From Thamnaconus septentrionalis (lineage: Eukaryota; Chordata; Actinopteri; Tetraodontiformes; Monacanthidae), in contig CM020511.1 in assembly GCA_009823395.1 (NCBI GenBank), forward strand, positions 8,062,501 to 8,126,500: a stretch of DNA of 64,000 nucleotides, in the 5' to 3' direction. Below are positions 43,401-55,700 of this stretch, one piece after another. The stretch's first letter is position 1, and each line of letters starts with the position of its first letter. The position numbers and the translations under genes are program-made. The notes below the pieces were generated by a model. That model saw only the letters and a program-made list of their open reading frames with translations, had not been told where the DNA came from and made no database searches.

Positions 43401-45070
43401 ATACTATAATTATTACAATCTGTGTCCTTTAATTTTTTATTTTATTTTTCTTCTGTTTTGGTTTTTAGGATCTGCGATTCACATGAGCTCCAGTAAACGG
43501 CATATTTAGCCCTCTGTTTACAGCCTGATGCAGCTTCAGCCTCGGCCTCCTGCTAAAACTGTTTTTTTTAGTTTTTGTTAAAAATTAAAAATGAGACAAA
43601 ACATGGCACAGTAGCTTCAGTCAGTATGATATTAAAAAAAAAACTCAGGATTTTGCCACCGTTAACCAAGGTATTGCTGCCCTTTGTGACGTCACATATG
43701 ACCGTTGACTGATGAGCGTTGAACGCACCTTGCTGCTCCCCTTCCCTCTCGCGCTCCCTCTCCCTCTCCTCTCTCTCATAGTCGTCCTTCCTCTGGATCT
43801 CAAAGCGCCGTTCGTATCCATCCTTGGGCCGCCACATGTCCACCAGAAGCAAAGGACATTCCCACGGGGCGACGCTTCTCCGGCACTCTGTCTCCCATTT
43901 GATAGCTCCATCTGGCTGCTGGATGGGCTTTCCGATGACATCACACAACAGGAAGTCCTCTGGGCTGTGTTTCTGGAGAACTACAAGGTAATGGAGGAAT
44001 GAAGGAGGAAGGGAGGCAGGGGGGGGTGATTATTTTTCCATAACCCTGTTGTTTGTTTGTAGTAAGTCATTCTCTATTGGTTAATTTTTTTTTTAGGAAA
44101 CAATTGCCAGTAATGGACTGCAGCAGAGATCCAAGTGGGAGAAAGTTCCCTCCCTCTGATACCTGCGTCATCCGCCTCCTCCAGTTCTCTCTCAGTGTAC
44201 CGGGTGATGACCTGGGCGATGAGCTGCCTGGCTGTAGAGTGAACGTTGGCCAGCAGGGAGCGGTAGTTGGCTCCACTGGACAAGGCATCCCCGTAGATTT
44301 TGATGAGGCCGGGAGCAGAGGAGGAGGCCGGGGGCACGTAGTGGTGGGAGGACGGGGCTGCCGAGTGCGCCCACACCTCCCTCTCCCGCTCCCCCACCGC
44401 TCGGTCTCGGTCGCTGTTGGAGCGCCCCCGCAGGAAGAGGTGCGAGAGGCGCTTTGCGCGGGACTGGGTCCCGGCGGGCCGCGGCCTGAGGAAGGCCGGG
44501 GACGGAGACGGGGACGGTGCCGGGGAGGCCAGCGAGGGAGTGGAGTTAGAGAGGGAAGAGGAAGGGGCAGAGGTGGCCTCGTGGAGGGAGGCGGCGTCGG
44601 AGCTGGTGGTGGACCTGGGAACAACAGGGGGGGGGGGGACAGATGGAGGGGAGAGGAAGCAGAGAGGAAGGGACCAGTCAGCTGCGAGTTATGACTGAGC
44701 AAACACAGACAAACAACAGGGACTAAAATAAAACAGGGAAAGGTTACGGGGCTGGAAGGATACTAATGGAGGTGGAAGTCAGATAAGACAACGGTGATAC
44801 ATAAACTCTTCATTCAACAATTGTTAGCAGGCGAGCAATTCTAACAAAACAAGAGGACAATGAATCTCACATAAACTGAGTACAAATATACATTTAAATG
44901 AAGGAAGGGGGGACTAAAGAGTAAGTGTGCAGAGAGCACCAGACTGACTTGACAGAGATGGCGCTCGGCCAGCGGCCCCCCAACTTGGCAAAGTGTTTTC
45001 TGGGCGAATTGATCCACAGGCCCACCGGGAAATGGAGTTTTCTGAAGCGAGGACTGCCAGACCCCTCCAT
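37436..45070 (-). CDS. rasip1: Ras-interacting protein 1 (RA, FHA-like and dilute domains)
   Basis: Fifteen coding exons: 45070-44949, 44614-44163, 43980-43729, 43339-43101, 42995-42831, 42227-42023, 41924-41626, 41529-41368, 40169-40129, 39842-39688, 39563-39451, 38967-38673, 38096-37933, 37847-37706 and 37614-37436. All phases agree and give 994 residues; human RASIP1 has 963. The N-terminus (RKLHFPVGLWINSPRK) is diagnostic of RASIP1. A Ser-rich basic linker leads to a Ras-association domain (about 135-260, starting GLIKIYGDALSSGANYRSLL). An FHA-like region follows (about 385-520, with DFVLYIMVGHTHVFGR and LKPGDVIGLGSHF). A DIL domain spans about 590-935, with AYLLSIMIDYASKHLDPAL and LSPSQLHHLLTHYKLGP. 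There is no PDZ domain, unlike RADIL. RASIP1 is an endothelial Rap1/Ras effector needed for vessel lumen formation and junction stability. Intron 5 uses a GC donor. Confidence 0.93.
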
Positions 45071-45199
45071 CTGGCAGGGGGGGAACAGAGCGACACGCAC
45101 AAACCCTGAACAAGAGTGTCTTTTGGATGGAATTATGAGAACACAAGTCATGACGTCGTTCACGTTTACCCCCAATGTACTTAATTTAGACCAGGACGG

Positions 45200-47160
45200 T
45201 GTTGAGGAATGTGTCGGCATTGCCAGGATTTGAGACAATATAACAATGGCATGATGTCACCGTCAGTAACTATCATCAGGATACCTCCAGTAAGTTGTCA
45301 ACATGGTCAAAACAAGCAAAAAAAAAACAAAAAACACAAAACATAAACTCAAAACACTCTAATCAGCTTGTGAAAATTACAGCATGAATTCCCCCACTGT
45401 CAAACAGGAAACATCTTTCCTACGACTCACATCCAGCTGTTTCACTCACACGGAAATACGCAGTGCATGGACAATTGCCTGACCCTTCCTCTGGCTCATG
45501 TGGATGTACAGCGTTACGTTTAGGATTATAGACATTACAAGGATCTGTGCTTAGTTCTGGACTTCAAGCAGTCAGCTCAAGGATCCATTAGTTCAGTCTT
45601 CTGATCCAGCGCTTTTAATTTGCTGGTTCCTATCATGTATGCCGTATTTTCAACAAGCGACCTATATCACATTATTTAAAATATTTTGCAAGCTATGAAT
45701 AACATAAGTAGAAACGCTGATCTCACTTACCCACAATTTCTTCTGCTGTAGTGTGTTGTGATGACCGCCAACTGTGAAGCGAGTACGCAGCTCAGAGTCA
45801 ACTAAAAACTATGCACGTTTCCTTTTTCCCACTCTGAAATTCCATTTTCGAACGGGTCGGCGCCTCTCGCAGCTCTAATTTACATTTGAAATATCCATAA
45901 TCTGGTCACTAAAGCACTCTTTACTTACTGACTGAACAAGCTCCTCTTTCCCCCTGTCTCTCCAGCTCTCTGCCTCTCTGGTTCTATAGATAGAGAAACA
46001 GGCCCATTGTTTTAAGTGACAGAATTTCCTTCCTTTGCAGTGGACAACACCTATATCCTGACTGAGTGGGGGGTGGGTGCGGGGGGATTTTGTGGGGAGT
46101 CGATGGGTGAGAGGAGCTAACGAGTGAAATTGTAGGCAGACGCAGGACTTTGAGACCTAGTTGTATTTTTTTATTTTCACACTACAAAACAATACAAGGC
46201 AGTATCATTTATTGTTTTCAGCGAGCGGTTGCACAAATTGCCTGCAGAAAAGAAACTAACAGAGAAGGGGACAATAGAAATGACTGGGGACTTAAAGTCA
46301 CACCACTTTGCTAACAACGTGGCCAGTTCAATCTGGTGCTTTGTTTTGATTTTATGCAAGGAACTGATTCCGTCATGAGTCCATGTGTACCCAGCATTTA
46401 GCTTGGAGTTTTTCTAAAGAAAAAATGGACAGAAGGAAACACACACAGTGAGTCAGGAAGTCAGAGGAAGCCACAGAGACACCTGTGATCTTTGACCTTG
46501 TCTTCTACAGGAAGATGGTGATGGGAAGAGAAAGGAGACTGTCACAATTTCCCAGTTGGATTGTGCGTACCTAGTTTTAAAAACTGCATTCATTTTTTTC
46601 TTTTTTTTTGGACAAACTTTATCAACAAGACTAATGTGTTATTTACTGGGCTGCTGAGGGAGAGGAGAAGTTGATATATAACAAAACATGTAGACAGTGG
46701 TGAGTAAGTATTTTACAAGCTTGATAATAAATCACCAGTATGAATCAATAATGGTTTCAATGAAGAAAGATTTTAGAATAGTGCAATAGAAATCCAAGCC
46801 ATATTTTTTTTATTATCATTTCAAATAAATACCTGTAATTTTGTTTTGCATGTATTATTCTTATAGCCATAAAAAAATGTTGTTTGACATCTGTCACGTT
46901 ATACTCAATAAGCCTCAAGCATTTAAAACAGTTTCGGTGGCGATACAGTGCAAATTATTGAGAAACTGTTGACATTTATTTATTTATTTTTTTTTTTTTT
47001 TAAAATAAGAACACTTATAAGAGAACGAGCTGAGTGAGTGACCCTTCCATTTAGAAAACCAAATAATACTAATCCTCAACCCTTGAAAATATTATTAACC
47101 ACTATCATGTCAGGAGATGTCAATGTGAAAGTTAATTTGATGCCGGAAAACTAATTTTTG
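45200..47160. other. Region between rasip1 and cox6b
   Basis: No coding exon recognised. On the minus strand, TTGTGG|GTAAGTGAG near 45734 could be the donor of a noncoding first rasip1 exon lying at about 45734-45960, so the rasip1 promoter may lie above that. The rest is A/T-rich with several T runs (46595, 46985). Confidence 0.4.
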
Positions 47161-47184
47161 TCCGGCCAACGGGACGGAACCATA

Positions 47185-47207
47185 TTATGTCCCAGCATCC
47201 TTTGCGC
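47185..47207 (+). promoter_or_regulatory. ZNF143-like site in the cox6b promoter
   Basis: TCCCAGCATCCTTTGCGC closely fits the ZNF143 (SBS) consensus core, TCCCAGAATGCCTTGCG. It lies a few dozen bases upstream of a likely noncoding exon that ends at 47259 with CCAAG|GTTAGT. This is the usual place for this motif in TATA-less housekeeping promoters. Confidence 0.5.
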
Positions 47208-47792
47208 ACTGACAAGAGGACATCCGTTTAGAGAGCACCGAGGACACTCCGCTTCCAAGGTTAGTTATCGGCCATAGCTAGCTATTCTTTAATTGTGTTT
47301 TTCTGCTTTTGTTTGAGATTCGCATTTCTATCTTAAGATTTATTTGATCTAGAAACACCGTTTGATTAACAACGTGACCTCGGCGGAATACGTTAACCAT
47401 ATTAAGCGTTTGTGTTCATAGGAGCGACTAGCTAAGGGCTAGCACTATCCAGCTAAGCCGTAGAACATTTGACGATCACTTTTGAAAACTGCGTTCATTT
47501 ACTTGTAGATCTCTCTTGCCGCGTCACTGTTTCGAATTCGATGTTATTGGTGTCAGAAGGTTCTATTACAGCCGTCTTCCGGTTCGGATGATAACCAATT
47601 GATCGTAAAGTGAAGGATAAACAAAGCTAACAAGCTACTACAATGCTAATGTAGCTACCCTTGAAGCTACGTACTGACTCTACATTAATGTTCTCGTGTT
47701 TACAGTGGTTTTGAGTGGCCCATTTTGGAATATGTAACATATACGTCTCTCTGTTTGGTCAATGTTTAGACTACTACTAGAATCATCGAAAG

Positions 47793-48906
47793 ATGGCTGA
47801 TAATATCGAGCAGAAGATCAAGTCCTACAGGACTGCTCCCTTTGACGCCCGGTTCCCCAACACCAACCAAACCCGCAACTGTTACCAGAACTACTTGGGT
47901 GAGTTCGTGCGCACCGTCTCAAGTCGGAATCTACTGCTTTGTAGCTTAATATGTCTTTTCATCCGTGTTGCAATCGAAAGTACGAATACTTTAAATTTAG
48001 GAGCGACTGAACTCTTTCCATTTTTCAACTATCAGTCATTTGTGAAGGTTCTCGGTCGTCCAGGTCACCTCAGTGTAGAAGGGTTAAATTGAGGACACTC
48101 CACAGACAGCTTAACCATTCTTCACATTAGTGGGCCTAACAATTCACAAATAATGGCGGGGCAGGAGAAGGAGGGTCATCCTCCCTCAGTCCCCACAGGT
48201 CATCAGAGTAACGACTCATATTGGTTTCACCCTATTAGCATACAATACCTTTGCCAGTGGGAGGCCAACAGGCTTTAGGCCTTCCCCCAACCTCCTCCTG
48301 GTGGTGAAATACAAGAAACTTCATTTTTTTTCTTCCAGAAGTGAAGAAGCTTTTTGGATGAGAGGCGAAAAGTCTTCAAGATAGCAAAACCAGTCCATTT
48401 GCTTCACCTTAATCCTTCTGCACTAATTATTAGTAGTGACATTCAAAAATGAAAAGCTTTCTATAATATCAACATTGAGTCAATTTTGATATGAAGTGAT
48501 GAAAATGCATTGACCAGCACATTATTGCCACGGGTCACTATTTCCTTGCTGACACCAACAGTCCTTCAACCTCAACTTATATCAACATGGTTTCAGATGA
48601 ATAAGCTAACCTTGATTTGTTTGGTTACCAGATTTCCACAGGTGCAGCAAGGCCCTGTCTGCTAAAGATCAGGATGTGACCCCCTGCCAGTGGTACCAGA
48701 GGGTGTACAAGAGCATTTGTCCCATGAGCTGGGTAGGTTTCTAGCCAGTTTTTGTGTTCGTGGCTCTGTGTTCAACAGTCTTGAGACTATTAAAGACAGA
48801 TTGCTTTTGATGTGTTGTAGAGCTAATGATGTTGCTTATCATCTCCCACCAGGTGGCCAGATGGGACGAGGGGATCGAGGACGGAAGTTTCCCTGGGAAG
48901 ATCTGA
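47793..48906 (+). CDS. cox6b1: Cytochrome c oxidase subunit 6B
   Basis: Three coding exons: 47793-47898, 48632-48732 and 48853-48906, phases 1 and 0, giving 86 residues, the family's usual length. A noncoding first exon probably ends at 47259. The protein starts [20 protein letters not shown] and ends DGSFPGKI. It has the COX6B twin-cysteine (CHCH) pattern: C30-x9-C40 and C54-x10-C65, which form two disulphides in the intermembrane space. COX6B clamps the two monomers of cytochrome oxidase on that side of the inner membrane. There is no cleavable presequence, as expected. The protein reads as COX6B1, but human COX6B2 is the copy near IL11, so the name should be read as COX6B1/2. ATTAAA at 49007 is the likely poly(A) signal. 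Confidence 0.92.
48040..48425 (+). repeat. Interspersed repeat in cox6b intron
   Basis: It begins with GAAGGTTCTCGGTCGTCCAGG and contains GTGTAGAAGGGTTAAATTGAG. It ends with AGAGGCGAAAAGTCTTCAAG and CTTAATCCTTCTGCA, a layout seen in a repeat common in teleosts. Part of it resembles the 9840-9990 insertion in znf628. No coding frame is seen. Confidence 0.6.
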
Positions 48907-49006
48907 GCTCAGCAGACAGGACTGTGCACCAGAAGACATCTGTTACTTGCACCGTTACCCCTGTAGTGTGTGCCTAAGGACATTATCAAACCAGATTCTC
49001 ACCGTT

Positions 49007-49012
49007 ATTAAA
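49007..49012 (+). terminator. Poly(A) signal of cox6b
   Basis: ATTAAA lies 100 bases after the cox6b stop codon and is followed by a T/G-rich stretch (GATGTTCTTTATG). An AATAAA near 49111 is a second candidate. Confidence 0.6.
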
Positions 49013-49129
49013 TGATGTTCTTTATGTAAACACGCACAACTTTTTACTTTGCATGTCAAAGTTGGATGTGTTTTTCTCCGTGTCAAAAACAGAACTATCT
49101 CTGGTTGGGTAATAAATGCATCACATATT

Positions 49130-50253
<1,124 letters not shown>

Positions 50254-50259
50254 TAACCT

Positions 50260-51472
50260 TAGTCAGTTTCCTTCATTCTTAATATTAATTTCAAATTCTA
50301 AATCCTAAATCAAAATGATCAAATTTAGCCTTATTTAACTCTTTTTTTTGGCTCTCTGTCTGCCTCCCCAACTCTGTTTTCTCCCAGGAGATGCTCTGAT
50401 AATGCCATTTGCTTCTTCAGACAAACTCTCCAGAGGATGATACAGTTTCAGTAACCTTGCCAATGGCTGTTGGTTCTCCTATCGGATATTACATTTTGCG
50501 CTTCAGATACAATTTAATAACTAAATTCAAGACAGAAGGCCGCCTGTCAGAGTGCCACTGGGATGAATGATGGGTTTCCTGTGTCCAGAGTCCCATGTTA
50601 GAGTTTGGCATTTAAGACATCTGTAAACGGTTGAATTTTATTTCATCCTTCATTATTCTCGCAGCTCTTTGTTATGACACATTTTGATGCGTCTGATATG
50701 TCTGTTGCGCATGCTCGTCACAGTGTGAGTTCACAGCACTCACCAGGGTGTGTTTTTCAGACTTGACTGTGTCTAGGTGGGTTGGTAATTAGTGGTAATT
50801 GGTAGCCCATGTTGCATTTTAAGTTGGATGGTTATCAAGTTTCCATCCAGTGTGAAGCTGCTTCTAACAAGCAAATACTTGCTGGAAGGAAACCGAGTCA
50901 AGGCCAGTTTCATTTCACTATTTCATTACATGACCGACTTTCAAATATCTGATGTAACAGGAAGCTGCTTTGATGCTGATAAAATGCGTGGAGGGGGAGT
51001 AAAGTTGAGAAATGATCAAAAGGACAAATAATTTTGATGTATTTTGCCTTTTACCTTTTTTATGTGCACACATTTGTAGCTGAATTGAACGTTGAGTGGA
51101 CGGATATGTCAATTTGAGCAATATCACCTGCTATGCATCACGCGCCGCTCAAGGCAAGGTTGAAAATTGAATTTTGATCTGTGGAGATCAGTGATAATCA
51201 CTAACATCTGCTTGGTCGACGAGGTTTGACACGGAGGCCACGTCCATTTTATCTATTTCTTTTCTTTTTTTTTTTTAATGGAGTAATCAGAAACTGGTTT
51301 TGTGGGCGTGATGTTTTTTTTCCTCTTATTTTTAGGTTATCAAATCATTGGAACACACTTCTTGAAAAATGTTTCGTAATTTACGTATCGAGCACAAACT
51401 TCACGCCCGTACAGAACCGTTACAAAGAAATGTTGCAAAACAGTGTTCACTCCTCACGGCGTCGCCTTGAAG

Positions 51473-51527
<55 letters not shown>

Positions 51528-52690
51528 CGTATATTTCTCGAAGCAACTCGTCGAATTCCAGACTGGTGGTGGGGATTTGGATATCAGATTAGGTGTGGAG
51601 GAGAATTAGCTGGGCTCCCCGAGTGTTTGCCACCCACTCAGCCGGTCCCATGATGTCTGCGTGACCGGGCTTTGTATTTGGAGGCAGCGTCGCGCGCTCT
51701 CCGCCTTTGTGTGCGCAGCCGGTGGGCAACACAGAGGCTCCTTTCAGCGGCGCCGTTTGTTCCCTACTGCCTGCGCGAGCCGTTCGCTCGCACGCTTACC
51801 CGAGCACGTAGTCCCCTCCTGCTCGCCACCGTGCGAGCGAGTGCGCGCGCGCGAGTCTGTCATACGTATTACGATTCTATTTATAAAAAAAAGAAAGAAG
51901 TAGAAAAAATGAGTCGACAGGACGCGACCTTCTCTGGAAGTTGCGCACACGCAACTGCTGCTAGTAAGTGAGTAATAAGCAGCAGTGAAACGTGCCAACC
52001 GGCGTGTCCCATCATGAATAAAGCACACGGACAGTGGGATGGGCTCAGTCATTACTAGAAGGTCTGGCCAAGAACCTGCGAGTGGATAAAGGCTGATTTT
52101 ATCGTTTATTAAGGTAAAACTGTCGTTTGCTTTTCCCCATCACATCACCTATTGCTACTTTTTCCTCGTTTGATTTTGATCTGTGAACACACTTATCGCT
52201 CGGTAGACTGTGTATGTACCATGATAGTCGTGTACATGGCCCAGGGCCCTAATGAGATGACGTGATACTTTGTTTTTGTTTTAAAATACAGTAAAGAAAA
52301 CATAGTAATTACACGAGGAAAATATCGTATGTCGTCAGTCTGTTTCATAGTGGGGTTGGAGGGTGTACACGGAAGTAGGGGGAGTGGTTTATTGGGCACC
52401 AAGTCTTCTTTAATATAGTGAGAATTCTGAGAGCCACCACTGGTGCTCTGCCACACCTGTCTGTCTGCTCAGGTCTGGGCTCCTCATCTGCAGTTGAATC
52501 CTGTCATTTGCAAGTTTTACACTCAAGACTGACATTTGTTTAAACGTCACCTCACACTTCTGTTTGTTTATCATCAGGTTTTCCTGCCGACTGTTTGCAC
52601 TGAGTTGGATCTGAATCTCCAGGAGCAAGACACAGCCAAGTGTGAAGAATCCCTCACCGTTGTGATCCGTGGAGTCTCTTTTCTTCTCCC
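50260..52690. other. Upstream region of slc2a3
   Basis: No coding exon recognised. A CAA repeat lies at 51473-51528. From 51655 to 51870 the DNA is CpG-rich (GCGCGCTCTCCGCC, GCGCGCGCGCGAG) and is the best candidate for the slc2a3 promoter and a noncoding first exon. TTCTTCTCCCAG just before 52693 looks like the acceptor of the exon that carries the start codon. Confidence 0.45.
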
Positions 52691-52706
52691 AGTTAAATAG
52701 GAAACG

Positions 52707-55700
52707 ATGGAGCGCATGGAGGATGAGAAGGTACTAATATCAGCTGTTTTCACAGCGTGCTGCTTGGTTTGCTGTCTCAGTCTCAGCTCTACTTATAAAC
52801 TTGGAGCTTGTTGCAACCTTGTACACTTGACTTTTGTTCACTTAATGAATAAATATGCGGTGCTTTTTTTTTGACATGCATTTTAATTTCTCCGAAATTA
52901 ATGCGTACCAATCTGAGTTCTACTTGTTTGGTTTGTTCTGTGAACGTTTACGAGCCACAGGATGGCAATTCAGTGTTTTTCCTTCCTGGCAAGGACTGTA
53001 GATGAGAGCCCGAGAGCGTTCACAGGACGTGACTAAGAAAGACTGTTAACTGTGGCAGGCTGGTGGCAAGCTGCAACATGATTGAGCCCCGCTTCCCTGC
53101 TTGTATTTGCATGCGGTTTAGGATCAGATCGAGAAAAGAACGGCGCGATCGAAAAACAGACAAACACCACACACTTTTTGTCATCAATTTGAGTTTTATC
53201 GGTGACTGCTTTTACATTCTGGAACATTTTAAAGTGACAGGAACAGCTTATGTAAACCTTTCCTGTGGTTTGTGTTTTGAAACGCATTGCATGCACTTGG
53301 TTTTCAAGCCAGTTACCGCAAGACTCTTTACAAAGGTGTAGATGTAACCATTCACCAACCCACAGTGTGTACTACTACGGCAGATGAGTATTTCCACATC
53401 ACTATTTTTTGAAACAGCTTTTCAAAGTGTTGCATTTAGGATTATTTCGGAGGTTAGTTGATACATTTTTTCAACAATAATGTCTTTCTTTTGACAGACC
53501 AATTAAATAATCAACACATCTTTTTCATTCACTTTTAATCTCTCAACTTTGCACTGGCATCTTAGAAACAAAAAGTTTAGCGCAATGGAGAAGTCTAGAG
53601 TCAGAGTGATACTGTATGATGTAAAAGATGTGAAGGGGCGGTGGGTCACGCCAGACTGTCATTTGACTGAGTGAAGAAAACAGACTCCTAAAAGTAGTCA
53701 AGCCACAGAGTTTGGTATCATTTTTTGTTTCTGTTTATGTAAAAATTGAACAAACTGGGCCAAAGAAATTGTTCTGCAAATCTTACTGATCAAAGTTCAG
53801 CTAGGCAAACAAAGGTTTAGGACAAAAGTCTTGCATTGATGCTTGTTTTCCAGCTGACTTGGAGCTTTTAATCGGACCACATGACCTTCATCCGATGATT
53901 GTTTTCCAGTTTGTCCCGGATTAATTAGTACATATTTTCACAGACTGATCTAAAAGTATACATATATATTTTTTTTTTTGCCTGTTGAGACATTGTAACG
54001 CAATGACCCTGATTTGTTTCATCAGAAAACCCCTTGCGTAATATAAAATATTGTTATATGTTGTACAATTACAAAATTCACTGCACACTAGCGTTATTTT
54101 TCTCACACTGGACCTTGCCCCCTTACTTTGCCGAGCAAACTGTGCAACTCACACACGTGTATGAAATACCCATGAATGCAATACAATGAATTTGTGCATC
54201 ACCCCAGGAGGATCCTTGCACAATGGGTTACACCCTCAATGGCATTCTTTTTTGAGAGGGTTGCGTTCGTCTCATACAGTAGTAGTTACGCAACAATCGC
54301 ATGCCAGTGCAGATACTGCTTGTATATTTTGCCAGAACACAGATAGAATCTGTGAAACCACACCGACGAGCCCAAGCTGTAAATGTAATTGTGCTGTAAT
54401 TTTCCTCGTCTAATCTCCATTAACCTGACTGAGCTGTATTGAGGCCCCACCCTGTGTGTGCTGCAATCCGGCCAGGTGACCCGAGGTGATCACTTGTTAT
54501 CAATTATTACTGCACTGTACTCTTAGTGCAGTAATAATTGTACTGTATAAACTATTATACTCAGTGTACCATGTTTTTTTTGTTTTTTTTAAAAAACTGT
54601 CCTCATCTTCATCTCACTTTTCTTCTTTTCCTAAAACTTTGCACTTCCCTTCACAACAGCCACTGATAATATGTGTTGCTTTTCCTGTGTATCTCTGTAT
54701 GACAGTTTTTATGATTCCAGCACCAGTCTATTTTGCTTATTTTAGTCCTTTTTTTTATGAAATAGGGTCACCATGTTCCTCTGAGAACGGCACCGTTATG
54801 TAATTGCAGCTGATTATCGGCGTCTCAGAGGAGCAAAAATGTTCTTCTTTTGACTTTTTAAGTCAGGCATAAGTATGTTTTATTAGCTAATTGTATGGGG
54901 AGGGGGGGGAGCAGTGATACTGGAACATTTTGTGTTTGTCGATAAAAGAATGTGAAAAAAGAGAGGCTTCCCTTTCAACTGCCTGTTAGTTTCAAAATAA
55001 CGTTCACGCTGAACGTTTCCGCTGAATATTTGGATTCTTTGGAAGCACGGATAGCACGTAGCTCTCGCTGGGTCTCTGTGTTGATGACTCAAGTGGACTG
55101 GAAACTAACACACGGACAAAGTATTACAAATGCTTCATCCAGGTTGCAATTCTGCAGTCGTGTTGTAATTGGGGCTGAGATTTTTTTTGTTCCCCTGCTC
55201 GTTTTTTTCTTCTTCACATGGACGGATTAAACTGGATGATTAAACCGCGTTGTTTCATAATGGGCCTAATTGGACATTGGCCCGTCACCACCACCAGACG
55301 CTTGATACAAAGTGAGCTTTGCGAAAGTTCTCAGACGGCTCATTAATTAAATGGTAAGAAAAAAAAAAAATGCGAGCTCCAGACGGTAGCTGGGGGATTT
55401 CCGCTTTTGGCTGAATGACGCGGATGCAAAACTAGGCAGTGATGGGACTTTTGTCATTTGACGTCTTTTTGGTTTGACACTTCTACATCCCCCCCCTAAC
55501 GAGTTTGCCTCGCCACCACACTGGCAACCGTGGTGAAGCAATCGTAACAAATACTTCTCCTCCCTCAGCAACCCGCCCCCGGCCCTCCACCAACCAGATG
55601 AGCGAGCGAGTGCATACTGAATTTTATAGAGATCTCAGATTAGGAGCTGCTGTCTGATTTATCCGCGTTCCGACTGCGGGGCTGCGTTATTGATCTATAG

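Noticed and set aside
37436..45070. RADIL instead of RASIP1
   Set aside because: No PDZ domain at the C-terminus, and the N-terminal RKLHFPVGLWINSPRK is RASIP1-specific as far as I know.
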